A program made the position numbers and the translations under genes. Below are positions 1 through 7,197 of a stretch of 58,253 nucleotides of DNA, piece by piece. Numbering within the stretch: the first letter of the stretch is position 1; each line of letters begins with the position of its first letter. The notes below the pieces were generated by a model. It had not been told where the DNA came from. It saw nothing but the letters and a program-made list of their open reading frames with translations, and did no database searches. The stretch spans positions 1 to 58,253 of the forward strand of contig JANQPA010000020.1 of assembly GCA_028285545.1 (NCBI GenBank), written 5' to 3'. This stretch comes from Saprospiraceae bacterium. GTDB taxonomy: Bacteria; Bacteroidota; Bacteroidia; Chitinophagales; Saprospiraceae.

Positions 1-9
1 CCTCGTTCT

Positions 10-110
10 GATCCGCCAAATAATTTTCTTTTTGAGAGCATTTTTTTAAGGAAAAATTTCATTTTTCCTTAAAAAAATGCTCTCAAAGAAATAATATTGA
101 CTGGCGAATC
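10..110. repeat. Large palindromic element with a 27-bp perfect stem
   Basis: Positions 31-57 and 61-87 are perfect reverse complements (27 bp) around a 3-nt loop. With small bulges the symmetry continues outward through TTTC/GAAA to GATCCGCCA on the left and TGGCGAATC on the right, giving a palindrome of about 100 nt. It lies just before the histidine kinase gene. It has no long T-run typical of a terminator beyond the stem itself, and it resembles a small palindromic repeat or MITE. A weak relative, GATTCCGCCAATT with its inverted partner, lies near 47415-47460. Copy number elsewhere is unknown. Confidence 0.7.
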
Positions 111-163
111 CGTACGGATGAGACAGCCTCATTCTTTCTACCTTATACCTTATACTGAAAAAA

Positions 164-1228
164 ATGGAACTAAAAACAAACATAAAACCGTATCTAGGAT
201 TCAATGATAAGTGGTGGCTAATCATTGGGATTCCGGTAGTGAGTTTTGCCATTCCATTGCTTTTTTTTGGAGAAAAGTTAGATAATGGACTAGTAGGCTA
301 TCTTCCTAAATGGAGTATTGCCCTGATCCATACTGCTGCTTTCTGGTTCTCTGTCCGTCTCATTATTTGTTATATGCGGAAATATTATCCCAACCAGAAA
401 GATATTGGTAAAAGGTTATTATACACTAGTGTTTTGGTATTGTTTGTTTTCTTTGCCATTGAACAGGGACTAGAAGTATTAAATCAATATTGCTTTCCCA
501 ACGACATACATTCCATACCGGATGAATTTCAAATGAGAGTAGCCTCTCTAACCATCATTGCATTGGTTGGTTCCATTTATGAAGGTATTTACCTTAATTC
601 CCAATGGAAAGCCTCCTTAATTGAAAAGGAAAGTCTAAAACGAGAAAACATTGAATCTCAGTTGGAAGGGCTCAGAAGCCAGGTCAATCCTCATTTTTTA
701 TTTAATAGTTTAAATACCTTGGCCTATATCATTCCTCAGGATGCAGACAGAGCGGTTAAATTTGTACAGCAACTTTCAAAAGTATATCGGTATATTTTAG
801 AAATACGTGAAAAGAAGTTAATCTCTGTTCGAGAAGAATTAAATTTTTTAAACTCCTATCTTTTTTTACTTAAAGAGCGCTTTGGCGATAATTTAATGGT
901 GGAAATCCGAGTCCCTCAACATGTATATGAGGAAGCGATTATACCCTTATCTATGCAGATGTTATTTGAGAATGCCATTAAACACAATATTATTAGTAAA
1001 AATAAGCCCTTAACCATTGAGGTTTTTCTCGATGGAGATTCCATCCGTGTTCAAAATAATCTTCAGAAGAAAAACCAAACCATGCCTTCCACTCAGGTAG
1101 GGCTCCAAAACATCAAAAACCGCTATTCTTTTTTCACCAAGCAAGAAGTCGAAGTTCATGTAGATGAGCACAACTTTTCTGTTGCTTTGCCGTTAATAGA
1201 AACACCTGAGCAAGTAGGTGCACCTTAA
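164..1228 (+). CDS. LytS/YehU-type membrane sensor histidine kinase
   Basis: This is a membrane histidine kinase of the His_kinase/HATPase_c (LytS, AlgZ) class, which phosphorylates LytTR response regulators. Four hydrophobic segments are visible (about residues 18-36, 50-70, 84-105 and 125-145), followed by a short coiled coil. The phospho-acceptor box QVNPHFLFNSLNTL has His177, and the ATPase N-box is FENAIKHN near residue 270. No periplasmic sensor domain is present. The length (354 aa) is normal for Bacteroidota members. The likely partner is the LytTR regulator encoded on the other strand at 6247-7026. The two are not adjacent, so this pairing is inference. Confidence 0.9.
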   Translation: MELKTNIKPYLGFNDKWWLIIGIPVVSFAIPLLFFGEKLDNGLVGYLPKWSIALIHTAAFWFSVRLIICYMRKYYPNQKDIGKRLLYTSVLVLFVFFAIEQGLEVLNQYCFPNDIHSIPDEFQMRVASLTIIALVGSIYEGIYLNSQWKASLIEKESLKRENIESQLEGLRSQVNPHFLFNSLNTLAYIIPQDADRAVKFVQQLSKVYRYILEIREKKLISVREELNFLNSYLFLLKERFGDNLMVEIRVPQHVYEEAIIPLSMQMLFENAIKHNIISKNKPLTIEVFLDGDSIRVQNNLQKKNQTMPSTQVGLQNIKNRYSFFTKQEVEVHVDEHNFSVALPLIETPEQVGAP

Positions 1229-1276
1229 AATCTCCTGCATTTTGCTTAGCTGCTATTAACAAACAAAAACTGCTTT

Positions 1277-1726
1277 GTGAAATATTTATTCTTTCTTCTG
1301 ACTACCTCCTGTTTTTTTGGAAAAATGGAGTATCCTCAAACGATGAACAAAACCTTAACTTTAAAGATAAACGACCTTATGGAGGCCAGAGGGGCTATTC
1401 GTGTAGCCGTATTTCAAAAGGAAAAAGACTTTCTTCATACCGATAAAGCTGTTTTCCTTAAGGTTATTGAAGTCAACAATATCCATCCCATCTATTTTGA
1501 AATTGATTCCCTGACTTATGGGGAATACGCCATTGCCGTTTTTCATGACCTAAATCATAATGGCAAACTGGATACCAACTGGCTGGGTATTCCAAAGGAA
1601 CCTTATGCCTTTTCTAATGATGCAGGAAAAAAATGGAAAAAACCTTCCTTTAGTGAGGCCAAAATTTCTTTCGATGCCAGATCTAATATAGTTGAACTGA
1701 ATCTTAGATCCTGGAAAAGTTATTAA
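1277..1726 (+). CDS. DUF2141 family secreted protein
   Basis: The start is GTG at 1277. It gives a hydrophobic leader (KYLFFLLTTSCFFG) that the next ATG (1325) would remove, so I prefer GTG. The remainder matches the DUF2141 pattern: a beta-rich domain beginning LTLKINDL, with AIRVAVFQKEKDF, GEYAIAVFHDLNHNGKLDTN and a conserved GIPKEPYAFSNDA stretch. The DxNxNGxLD segment resembles a calcium-binding loop. The function of the family is unknown; the protein is probably exported. It lies 48 nt after the kinase gene on the same strand. Confidence 0.8.
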   Translation: MKYLFFLLTTSCFFGKMEYPQTMNKTLTLKINDLMEARGAIRVAVFQKEKDFLHTDKAVFLKVIEVNNIHPIYFEIDSLTYGEYAIAVFHDLNHNGKLDTNWLGIPKEPYAFSNDAGKKWKKPSFSEAKISFDARSNIVELNLRSWKSY

Positions 1727-1730
1727 TGGT

Positions 1731-1829
1731 CAATTGCAATGTCAATGTCAATGTCAATTGCAATTGCAATATCAATTTCCTAGCTAATATTGATATTGCA
1801 ATTGAAATTGTTCTTGTTATTGACATTGA
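1731..1829. repeat. CAATNN hexamer array followed by its inverted copy
   Basis: The plus strand reads CAATTG, CAATGT x3, CAATTG x2, CAATAT, CAATTT. After a short spacer, the opposite strand reads the same kind of hexamers (CAATGT, CAATAA, CAAGAA, CAATTT, CAATTG, CAATAT, CAATAT). The RNA would fold into a long imperfect hairpin. The array begins 4 nt after the stop of the DUF2141 gene and lies between convergent genes, so it may act as a bidirectional terminator. Related arrays are at 25103-25166 and 28188-28239. Confidence 0.85.
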
Positions 1830-1896
1830 GTAAAAAGCGATTTGCATCTGCTTTTGGCGATTTTCATCTACTCTGCTTTTGGCGGTTTGCAACTGC

Positions 1897-2841
1897 CTAC
1901 TGAAGCCATGCTTCTATATCCTCAATCGCCCCTTTACTTATATTATCCGGCAATTCTACTCTTTTCCTTTTTTCAAAATCCACCAAAAGCTGAGTTCCAT
2001 CGGCTTTTTTTCCCAAAACTAAATAATGCCCTTTGATAAATTGAGGATCCGGCCTAAAGGCAATAGGATTTTCAAATATAGGTTCAATAGAATAAGAATA
2101 GGGCGGCAAATTGGGTACTCCCGGAATGATTGCTTGCATTTGAGCATTTTCTGATTGAATTAAAAACAAGGGGGAATAAATTGACTCTTCCATCTGATAT
2201 TCCACTAAGGGCAAAACAGATTTTAGTCTTCCATCCTGGTCAATAGAAAATACAAACACCCCTAAATCCATTGCGTACCCAATCAGATGATCCTCCCAAA
2301 CTTCCAGGCGCTGAATATTTCCTGATTGTGCATCTGCATATTCCCGTTCGTTCATAAAAACAGGTTCCACTGAATCCGAAATCTTTTTTGTTTTTAAATT
2401 ATAAGTCAGCACTTTTTTTAAACTCTTCAGTGCAATGACCTGGTGAGTGCGGTGATAACTAATATCTGCAAAAAAATAAGGAATATCCGGAGAATCATTG
2501 ACAGGCAATATCTGTCGATCAATTATTTCACATGTATCCTTAATACTCATAGTGATTAACACTCTATGACCTTCCCCAAAATTCTCATCATAAGTTGAGC
2601 TATCGGCTCCAATAAAAACAGCTAATCCCATATCCCGAATCAGGAGGCGGTTCCCCTCTAAAATTTCAAAATCAGGCTTGCAGTCAATAAGTATTTCAGA
2701 GGTTTCAGCCTGGGTATCGTCTGATTCAAGCAATTCATCCGTGCTTCTTTCAGGCTGCTGATTAGTGTCACAAGCATTAAAAAAAAGACTCAATAGTAGT
2801 AAGCCAAATAGTATGGATTTATTCATTCTAGTTTTTTTCAA
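1897..2841 (-). CDS. Lipoprotein of unknown function
   Basis: The N-terminus has a lipoprotein signal with lipobox LFFNAC, followed by an acidic linker (residues about 25-50). The body is beta-rich with several short repeats of strand-turn character (for example VLTYNLKTKKISDSVEP and LIGYAMDLGVFVFSIDQDGRL), which would suit a beta-propeller, but I do not recognise a family. No catalytic motif is evident. It is monocistronic and converges with the DUF2141 gene across a hexamer array. The second Met (residue 6) could also be the start. Confidence 0.75.
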   Translation of the reverse strand: MKKTRMNKSILFGLLLLSLFFNACDTNQQPERSTDELLESDDTQAETSEILIDCKPDFEILEGNRLLIRDMGLAVFIGADSSTYDENFGEGHRVLITMSIKDTCEIIDRQILPVNDSPDIPYFFADISYHRTHQVIALKSLKKVLTYNLKTKKISDSVEPVFMNEREYADAQSGNIQRLEVWEDHLIGYAMDLGVFVFSIDQDGRLKSVLPLVEYQMEESIYSPLFLIQSENAQMQAIIPGVPNLPPYSYSIEPIFENPIAFRPDPQFIKGHYLVLGKKADGTQLLVDFEKRKRVELPDNISKGAIEDIEAWLQ

Positions 2842-2954
2842 AAATACAGGAAAAGTTGATAAGTATACATAATTTTTCCCCAGATCCTAAACTCCTGGAC
2901 TACTAGACTACAATACCAACAGACTACCATCCACACGTTAAATTACTCTTAAAA

Positions 2955-3025
2955 TACGAAATTCATCGTACAATATTTGGATTTACGAAATCTTTCGTAT
3001 AATATTGCTTACGAAACATGTCGTA
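2955..3025 (+). promoter_or_regulatory. Triple TACGA-N6-TCGTA operator and promoter of the BlaI/M56 operon
   Basis: Three 16-nt inverted repeats are visible: TACGAAATTCATCGTA (2955-2970), TACGAAATCTTTCGTA (2984-2999) and TACGAAACATGTCGTA (3010-3025). A Bacteroidota-type promoter can be placed at TTTG (2976-2979), 20 nt, then TAATATTG (3000-3007, one mismatch to TAnnTTTG). The second operator would fill the spacer and the third would cover the transcription start. This layout fits autorepression by the BlaI-family protein encoded 58 nt downstream. A fourth copy lies at 43172-43187. Confidence 0.85.
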
Positions 3026-3083
3026 CTATGTTTTTTCAGGCACATTAAGCTTTAATTACGTTTTAAGCTAATAAAGTAAAACG

Positions 3084-3470
3084 ATGAAAAAATTACCCAA
3101 ACCTACGGAGGCAGAGTTAGAAATATTGCAGGTGCTATGGTCTAAAGGCCCTTCATCCGTACGCGAAATCAATGACATATTAAATCAAAAGAGGGAGGTT
3201 GGATATACCACCACCCTAAAGATTATGCAAATTATGGCTGATAAAGGCTTGGCCAACCGGGATACGAGCACCCGCACTCATATTTATGAGGCAGCTGTTT
3301 CAGAAGGAGATACTCAAAAACAATTACTCAATAGGTTTTTGCAAACTGCTTTTAAAGGATCTGCCAGTAAGTTAATCATGCAGGCCTTAGGCAATCATGA
3401 AGCTTCCTCTGAAGAATTAGAAAAAATAAAAGCACTGATCAAAAAGATTGAGGACGAGCAGTCCAAATAA
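3084..3470 (+). CDS. BlaI/MecI/CopY-family transcriptional repressor
   Basis: This 128-aa protein has the penicillinase-repressor winged helix (residues about 5-75: PTEAELEILQVLWSKGPSS, then VGYTTTLKIMQIMADKGLA) and a C-terminal dimerisation region. Family members bind inverted repeats as dimers and are released when the partner M56 protease is activated and the repressor is cut. Three inverted repeats precede the gene, and the M56 protease gene follows after 13 nt, so autoregulation is very likely. In Bacteroidota such pairs often have no link to beta-lactams, and the signal sensed here is unknown. Confidence 0.93.
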   Translation: MKKLPKPTEAELEILQVLWSKGPSSVREINDILNQKREVGYTTTLKIMQIMADKGLANRDTSTRTHIYEAAVSEGDTQKQLLNRFLQTAFKGSASKLIMQALGNHEASSEELEKIKALIKKIEDEQSK

Positions 3471-3483
3471 AAAATAGATTGAT

Positions 3484-5901
3484 ATGGATTTTATACAGCA
3501 GCTTATCTCTGATCAAATAATCAATGCCTTGGGATGGACCGTCATCCATTCAATCTGGCAAGGATTGCTTTTGGCGATAATCTTGTATTTTCTATTATAC
3601 CTCTTTAGAAATAAAAGTGCCCAATGGAAATATTTATTAGCTAACGTTTTTTTGATGGGCATATTTGGAATGGCTATTGGCACCTTTATTTTCTTATACA
3701 AACAGTCGGAACCTCTTGTTATCCAACAAGCTGACCGGCTTATTATGGTTTATCAGCCTTTGGAATGGAGTGGAAGTCAATTTGCAGGTACCCATAATAT
3801 TCTCAAGCCAATAGATCTATTCTTAGCCTATTTAAGTGACCACATTGCTTTGATTACCACTTTTTGGATGATAGGATTGCTCTTCTTTGGAGCTCGGCTT
3901 GCTGGAGGTTTGATATATGTACAACACATCAAACTAGGCGCTCGTCTTCCAAACTTTGATCACTGGCAGCATATTTTGGATGAGATGGCCCTGAGGTTGA
4001 ATATTTCTTATCCTGTTATCCTGCTGGAATCATCTAAAATTTATATGCCCCTAACGGTAGGCTTTATCAAACCGGTCATATTATTCCCTCTTGGGATGGT
4101 TAATCGTTTGCCTATCGAACAGATTGAAGCAATTTTGGCTCACGAATTAGCCCATATTTATCGATATGATTATTTGAGTAACATCATTCAATCAATGATT
4201 GAAACTGTCCTCTATTTTAATCCCTCCGTATGGTGGATTAGTGCCATAATTAGAAAAGAACGGGAAAACAGATGCGATGACCTGGCAGTTGAGCTATGTG
4301 GTAATTCCCTGACTTATGCCAAAGCACTTGTAAGCCTGCAGGACCGTCATGAGAGTAGCCCTACCCTGGCAATGGCTTTATCAAAAAATAAAAATGTATT
4401 ACTCAACCGAATAAGAAGGATCTTAAAACAACCACAAAAAAATTCATCGACTATGGAAAAATTTATAGCAAGCTGCTTATTACTTTCCTTTGTAATTGTT
4501 TTTTCATTAGGAGCTAAGTCACCAAAAGCAGAAGAGATACACACCAAAACAGAAGTCGTCGCTCCTACTCCAGATAGTGAATCTACTGAATTATTTTTCC
4601 CTGAACCCAAGAAGGTTGTTTTTACACCTGTTGACACTTTACCAAAGGGAAAAATGACCATAAATGTTACACAAAATGATTCAACTGTTCATGTTAGGAT
4701 ACAAAACAGAAAAATTGACTTTCTCAAAATTAATGGCCTTCAAATTCCTGAATCAGAATTTCCTAAATATGAAGAATTAGTGGAAGACATCATTCGAGAT
4801 CTTCCTGAACCGCCTGCTCCTATTAATCCAATAGAACCTATTGAACCAATGGCTCCTCCGGCACCGCCCGCTCCATCAGCAGTCCCAATGCCACCAGCGC
4901 CTCCGGCACCCCCAGCACCAAAAATGGGTACAAAGATTAGAACTGAAAAAGATGCAGAGGGCAATACTATTATATATTTGGAAGAAGGAGATTTAAGCCA
5001 GCCCCTAGAGGTAATTGTCCAGGATGGAGACGATGTAACGATTAATGGAGAAACCATTAAACCAGGTGAAAGTACCATTATCTATGACGATGGTGAGTAC
5101 ACATTTGGAGAAGAGCCTAATTTTTTTCGTAAGGGGAATGGCAGTATTTGGATAAGCCCAGGAAATGAAAATGCCATATTTTTTAATAGCACTTCAGATG
5201 AAAATTTTCAGGGTATAGTAAAAGGGCAGTTTTTTGAAAGCTTAGACAGCCTTCAAGCCAAAGCATTTTATTATCACTCTAAGTTCGATACGGTACCAAA
5301 AGATTTGTCCAGATACTTTAAAGAGTATCAAAAAAGCATGGAGTTATTAGATGAGAGCCGTATGGAAGAGCTCAGAAAAATAGAAAAAGAATTGCATCAA
5401 AGGCAATTAAAATTAAGCGAATACTTAGCGCCTTATGGGGAAAAGCTACAAATGGAAAAGGATCTAATCCAAAAGCAATTTAGGGAGGCTGAAAAACTAC
5501 TTAATGATTATGAACACGGAGGAGTTATCGATCGTCTAAATGAGCTGAGGTCATTGGAAATCCATAATATGGATAGTCTACGATCTCACTATCAAAACTG
5601 GAGTGATGCAAGCCATATTATGTTACGGGATGGTGAGTACAGCTTTGGCGGAAGAGCTCTGGATTTTAGTCTTTTTGAAAAAGAATTAATTAAAGATAGG
5701 TTGGTCCAGCCAGGAGAAAGATATAAGATGGATCTTTCAGATGGACATCTGAAAATTAATGGCAAAGCTTTATCCGGTGAGCTACATGAAAAATATCTAA
5801 AAATGGCGGAAGAAATGACCGGTCAAGATCCAAAAGACGAAGGTTACAACCTGTCTATACAAAAGAAAGCTAGAGAGAGAACCAATAGAAGAGCTAATTA
5901 A
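3484..5901 (+). CDS. BlaR1/MecR1-like M56 membrane metallopeptidase
   Basis: This is an integral-membrane zinc protease expected to inactivate the upstream repressor on signal. It has membrane segments near residues 18-40, 47-70 and 110-135, the zinc motif HELAH at 220-224 with a likely third ligand in RERENRCDD (Glu261), and another membrane helix near 322-345. The extracytoplasmic part is not the beta-lactam-binding domain of classical BlaR1. It has a Pro/Ala-rich hinge (about 430-480), a region with the motif DGEYTFG that recurs later as DGEYSFG, and a charged coiled-coil stretch (about 600-700). At 805 aa it is longer than BlaR1 (about 600). It is co-transcribed with the repressor. Confidence 0.9.
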   Translation: MDFIQQLISDQIINALGWTVIHSIWQGLLLAIILYFLLYLFRNKSAQWKYLLANVFLMGIFGMAIGTFIFLYKQSEPLVIQQADRLIMVYQPLEWSGSQFAGTHNILKPIDLFLAYLSDHIALITTFWMIGLLFFGARLAGGLIYVQHIKLGARLPNFDHWQHILDEMALRLNISYPVILLESSKIYMPLTVGFIKPVILFPLGMVNRLPIEQIEAILAHELAHIYRYDYLSNIIQSMIETVLYFNPSVWWISAIIRKERENRCDDLAVELCGNSLTYAKALVSLQDRHESSPTLAMALSKNKNVLLNRIRRILKQPQKNSSTMEKFIASCLLLSFVIVFSLGAKSPKAEEIHTKTEVVAPTPDSESTELFFPEPKKVVFTPVDTLPKGKMTINVTQNDSTVHVRIQNRKIDFLKINGLQIPESEFPKYEELVEDIIRDLPEPPAPINPIEPIEPMAPPAPPAPSAVPMPPAPPAPPAPKMGTKIRTEKDAEGNTIIYLEEGDLSQPLEVIVQDGDDVTINGETIKPGESTIIYDDGEYTFGEEPNFFRKGNGSIWISPGNENAIFFNSTSDENFQGIVKGQFFESLDSLQAKAFYYHSKFDTVPKDLSRYFKEYQKSMELLDESRMEELRKIEKELHQRQLKLSEYLAPYGEKLQMEKDLIQKQFREAEKLLNDYEHGGVIDRLNELRSLEIHNMDSLRSHYQNWSDASHIMLRDGEYSFGGRALDFSLFEKELIKDRLVQPGERYKMDLSDGHLKINGKALSGELHEKYLKMAEEMTGQDPKDEGYNLSIQKKARERTNRRAN

Positions 5902-5920
5902 TGCGTTTTGTTTGCTGAAT

Positions 5921-5958
5921 GTCGAAAGAGCTTCCAATTAGGCGGGAGCTTTTTCGAC
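5921..5958 (+). terminator. Hairpin terminator of the BlaI/M56 operon
   Basis: GTCGAAAGAGCTTCC at 5921-5935 pairs with GGAGCTTTTTCGAC at 5945-5958, 20 nt after the stop codon. The remaining sequence up to 6246 is AT-rich and holds nothing else that I can support. Confidence 0.65.
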
Positions 5959-6246
5959 TCAGTTTTCCTTCCTACTTCAGTGTACTTATTTGTAATAATC
6001 TTTAGAAGAAATTCCCTGTTTTCAACATTGCTACCACTATACAGATTACAAATAAGAAAAACGTGATCTTGATATCCAAGGGATATGCTTGTTTTTTTAA
6101 ATCGGTTCTCATTGGGAAATATATTGTTAGTAATCTAAAAACGACCCCGCAATTTCACTAAAAAAAATATGTAAAGCAAATATTCTAATATATATAATGA
6201 ATTATTAGATAAAAAATTATGTATAGCCCAGAATTATTGGAGTTGC

Positions 6247-7026
6247 TTAACTATCAAGCCATTTTTTAAAATTACTAACACGATCCCGACTTACAATCAC
6301 CTCCAAATCTGTAACAGGTAATAATTCCAATTTTAATCGGCTGTTAAAATAAGAATGAATCTTATGGATCGCTTCTACATGAAGGATTATCTTCCGGTTT
6401 ATTCGATAAAAGTAAACGGGATCTAATACTTGTTCCAATTGATCCAGGGTAAAATCAACCAAATGTTTTTTACCTCTTGTGGTTTTGGCATAAACTAAGC
6501 CTTCATCAGAAAAAAAATAGCGAATATCAGAGGTATTCAGATAGATGAGCTGCTGCCCCATTTTAACGAGGAATCTCTTTTTAAAAGGCACTTTTTCAAT
6601 ACCTTTTATCAATTCTTGAATCACACTTCTGTCCAGGGATTGTGTCCCTGAGTTATAGTAAAATTTCTCAAATTTTTTCAGAGCAGAGGCCAACTCCTCT
6701 CCATCAATAGGCTTCAATAAATAATCAATACTATTTACTTTAAAAGCCTTTAGCATATATTGGTCATAGGCAGTCGTAAAAATAATGGGTGCCTTAACTT
6801 CAACATCTTCAAAAATATCAAAGCTCAGACCATCTGCTAATTGAATGTCGAAGAAAGCTAAATCTGGTACTATTCCTTGTTTAAAAAATGCTTTGGCGTT
6901 TTCTACCGAATCCAAAACCTCAATCACTTCGGCATTTGGATTAATTTTTTGGATCATCTTCTCCAGTCGCTTAGCTGCAGGCACCTCATCCTCAACGATC
7001 AGCACTTTCATATTTTTTTCTTGCAA
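6247..7026 (-). CDS. LytTR-family response regulator
   Basis: Residues 6-125 form a CheY-like receiver with the acidic pair in VEDE, the phospho-acceptor Asp60 in FFDIQLADG, the Thr in FTTAYD and the Lys in LLKPID. Residues about 150-255 form a LytTR DNA-binding domain (FLVKMGQQLIYLNTSDIRYF ... YRINRKIILHVEAI). Such regulators are phosphorylated by LytS-type kinases, and one is encoded at 164-1228. Met6 (7011) could be the real start, because the receiver begins MKVLIVEDE. Target genes are unknown. Confidence 0.93.
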   Translation of the reverse strand: MQEKNMKVLIVEDEVPAAKRLEKMIQKINPNAEVIEVLDSVENAKAFFKQGIVPDLAFFDIQLADGLSFDIFEDVEVKAPIIFTTAYDQYMLKAFKVNSIDYLLKPIDGEELASALKKFEKFYYNSGTQSLDRSVIQELIKGIEKVPFKKRFLVKMGQQLIYLNTSDIRYFFSDEGLVYAKTTRGKKHLVDFTLDQLEQVLDPVYFYRINRKIILHVEAIHKIHSYFNSRLKLELLPVTDLEVIVSRDRVSNFKKWLDS

Positions 7027-7197
7027 TATAAAACTTTAGCATTGTTGCCTCAACCAATGATGCTATTAATTCTTATCTTCGCACCTTTAATTACAGCCTA
7101 GCTAAAATATTTTGAATTTTAAGCCTTTTCAGGAACTAAATAGCTTTCCGTTTATGTTTGGCTTTTAATTTAATTTTACAGAATTAATTGATAAGAA

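Noticed and set aside
4740-5078. Open frame on the minus strand rich in Gly and Ala
   Set aside because: It is the mirror of the Pro/Ala-rich hinge of the M56 protein; no leader or domain.
3084-5901. Beta-lactam sensing by the BlaI/M56 pair
   Set aside because: The penicillin-binding sensor domain is absent from the M56 protein.
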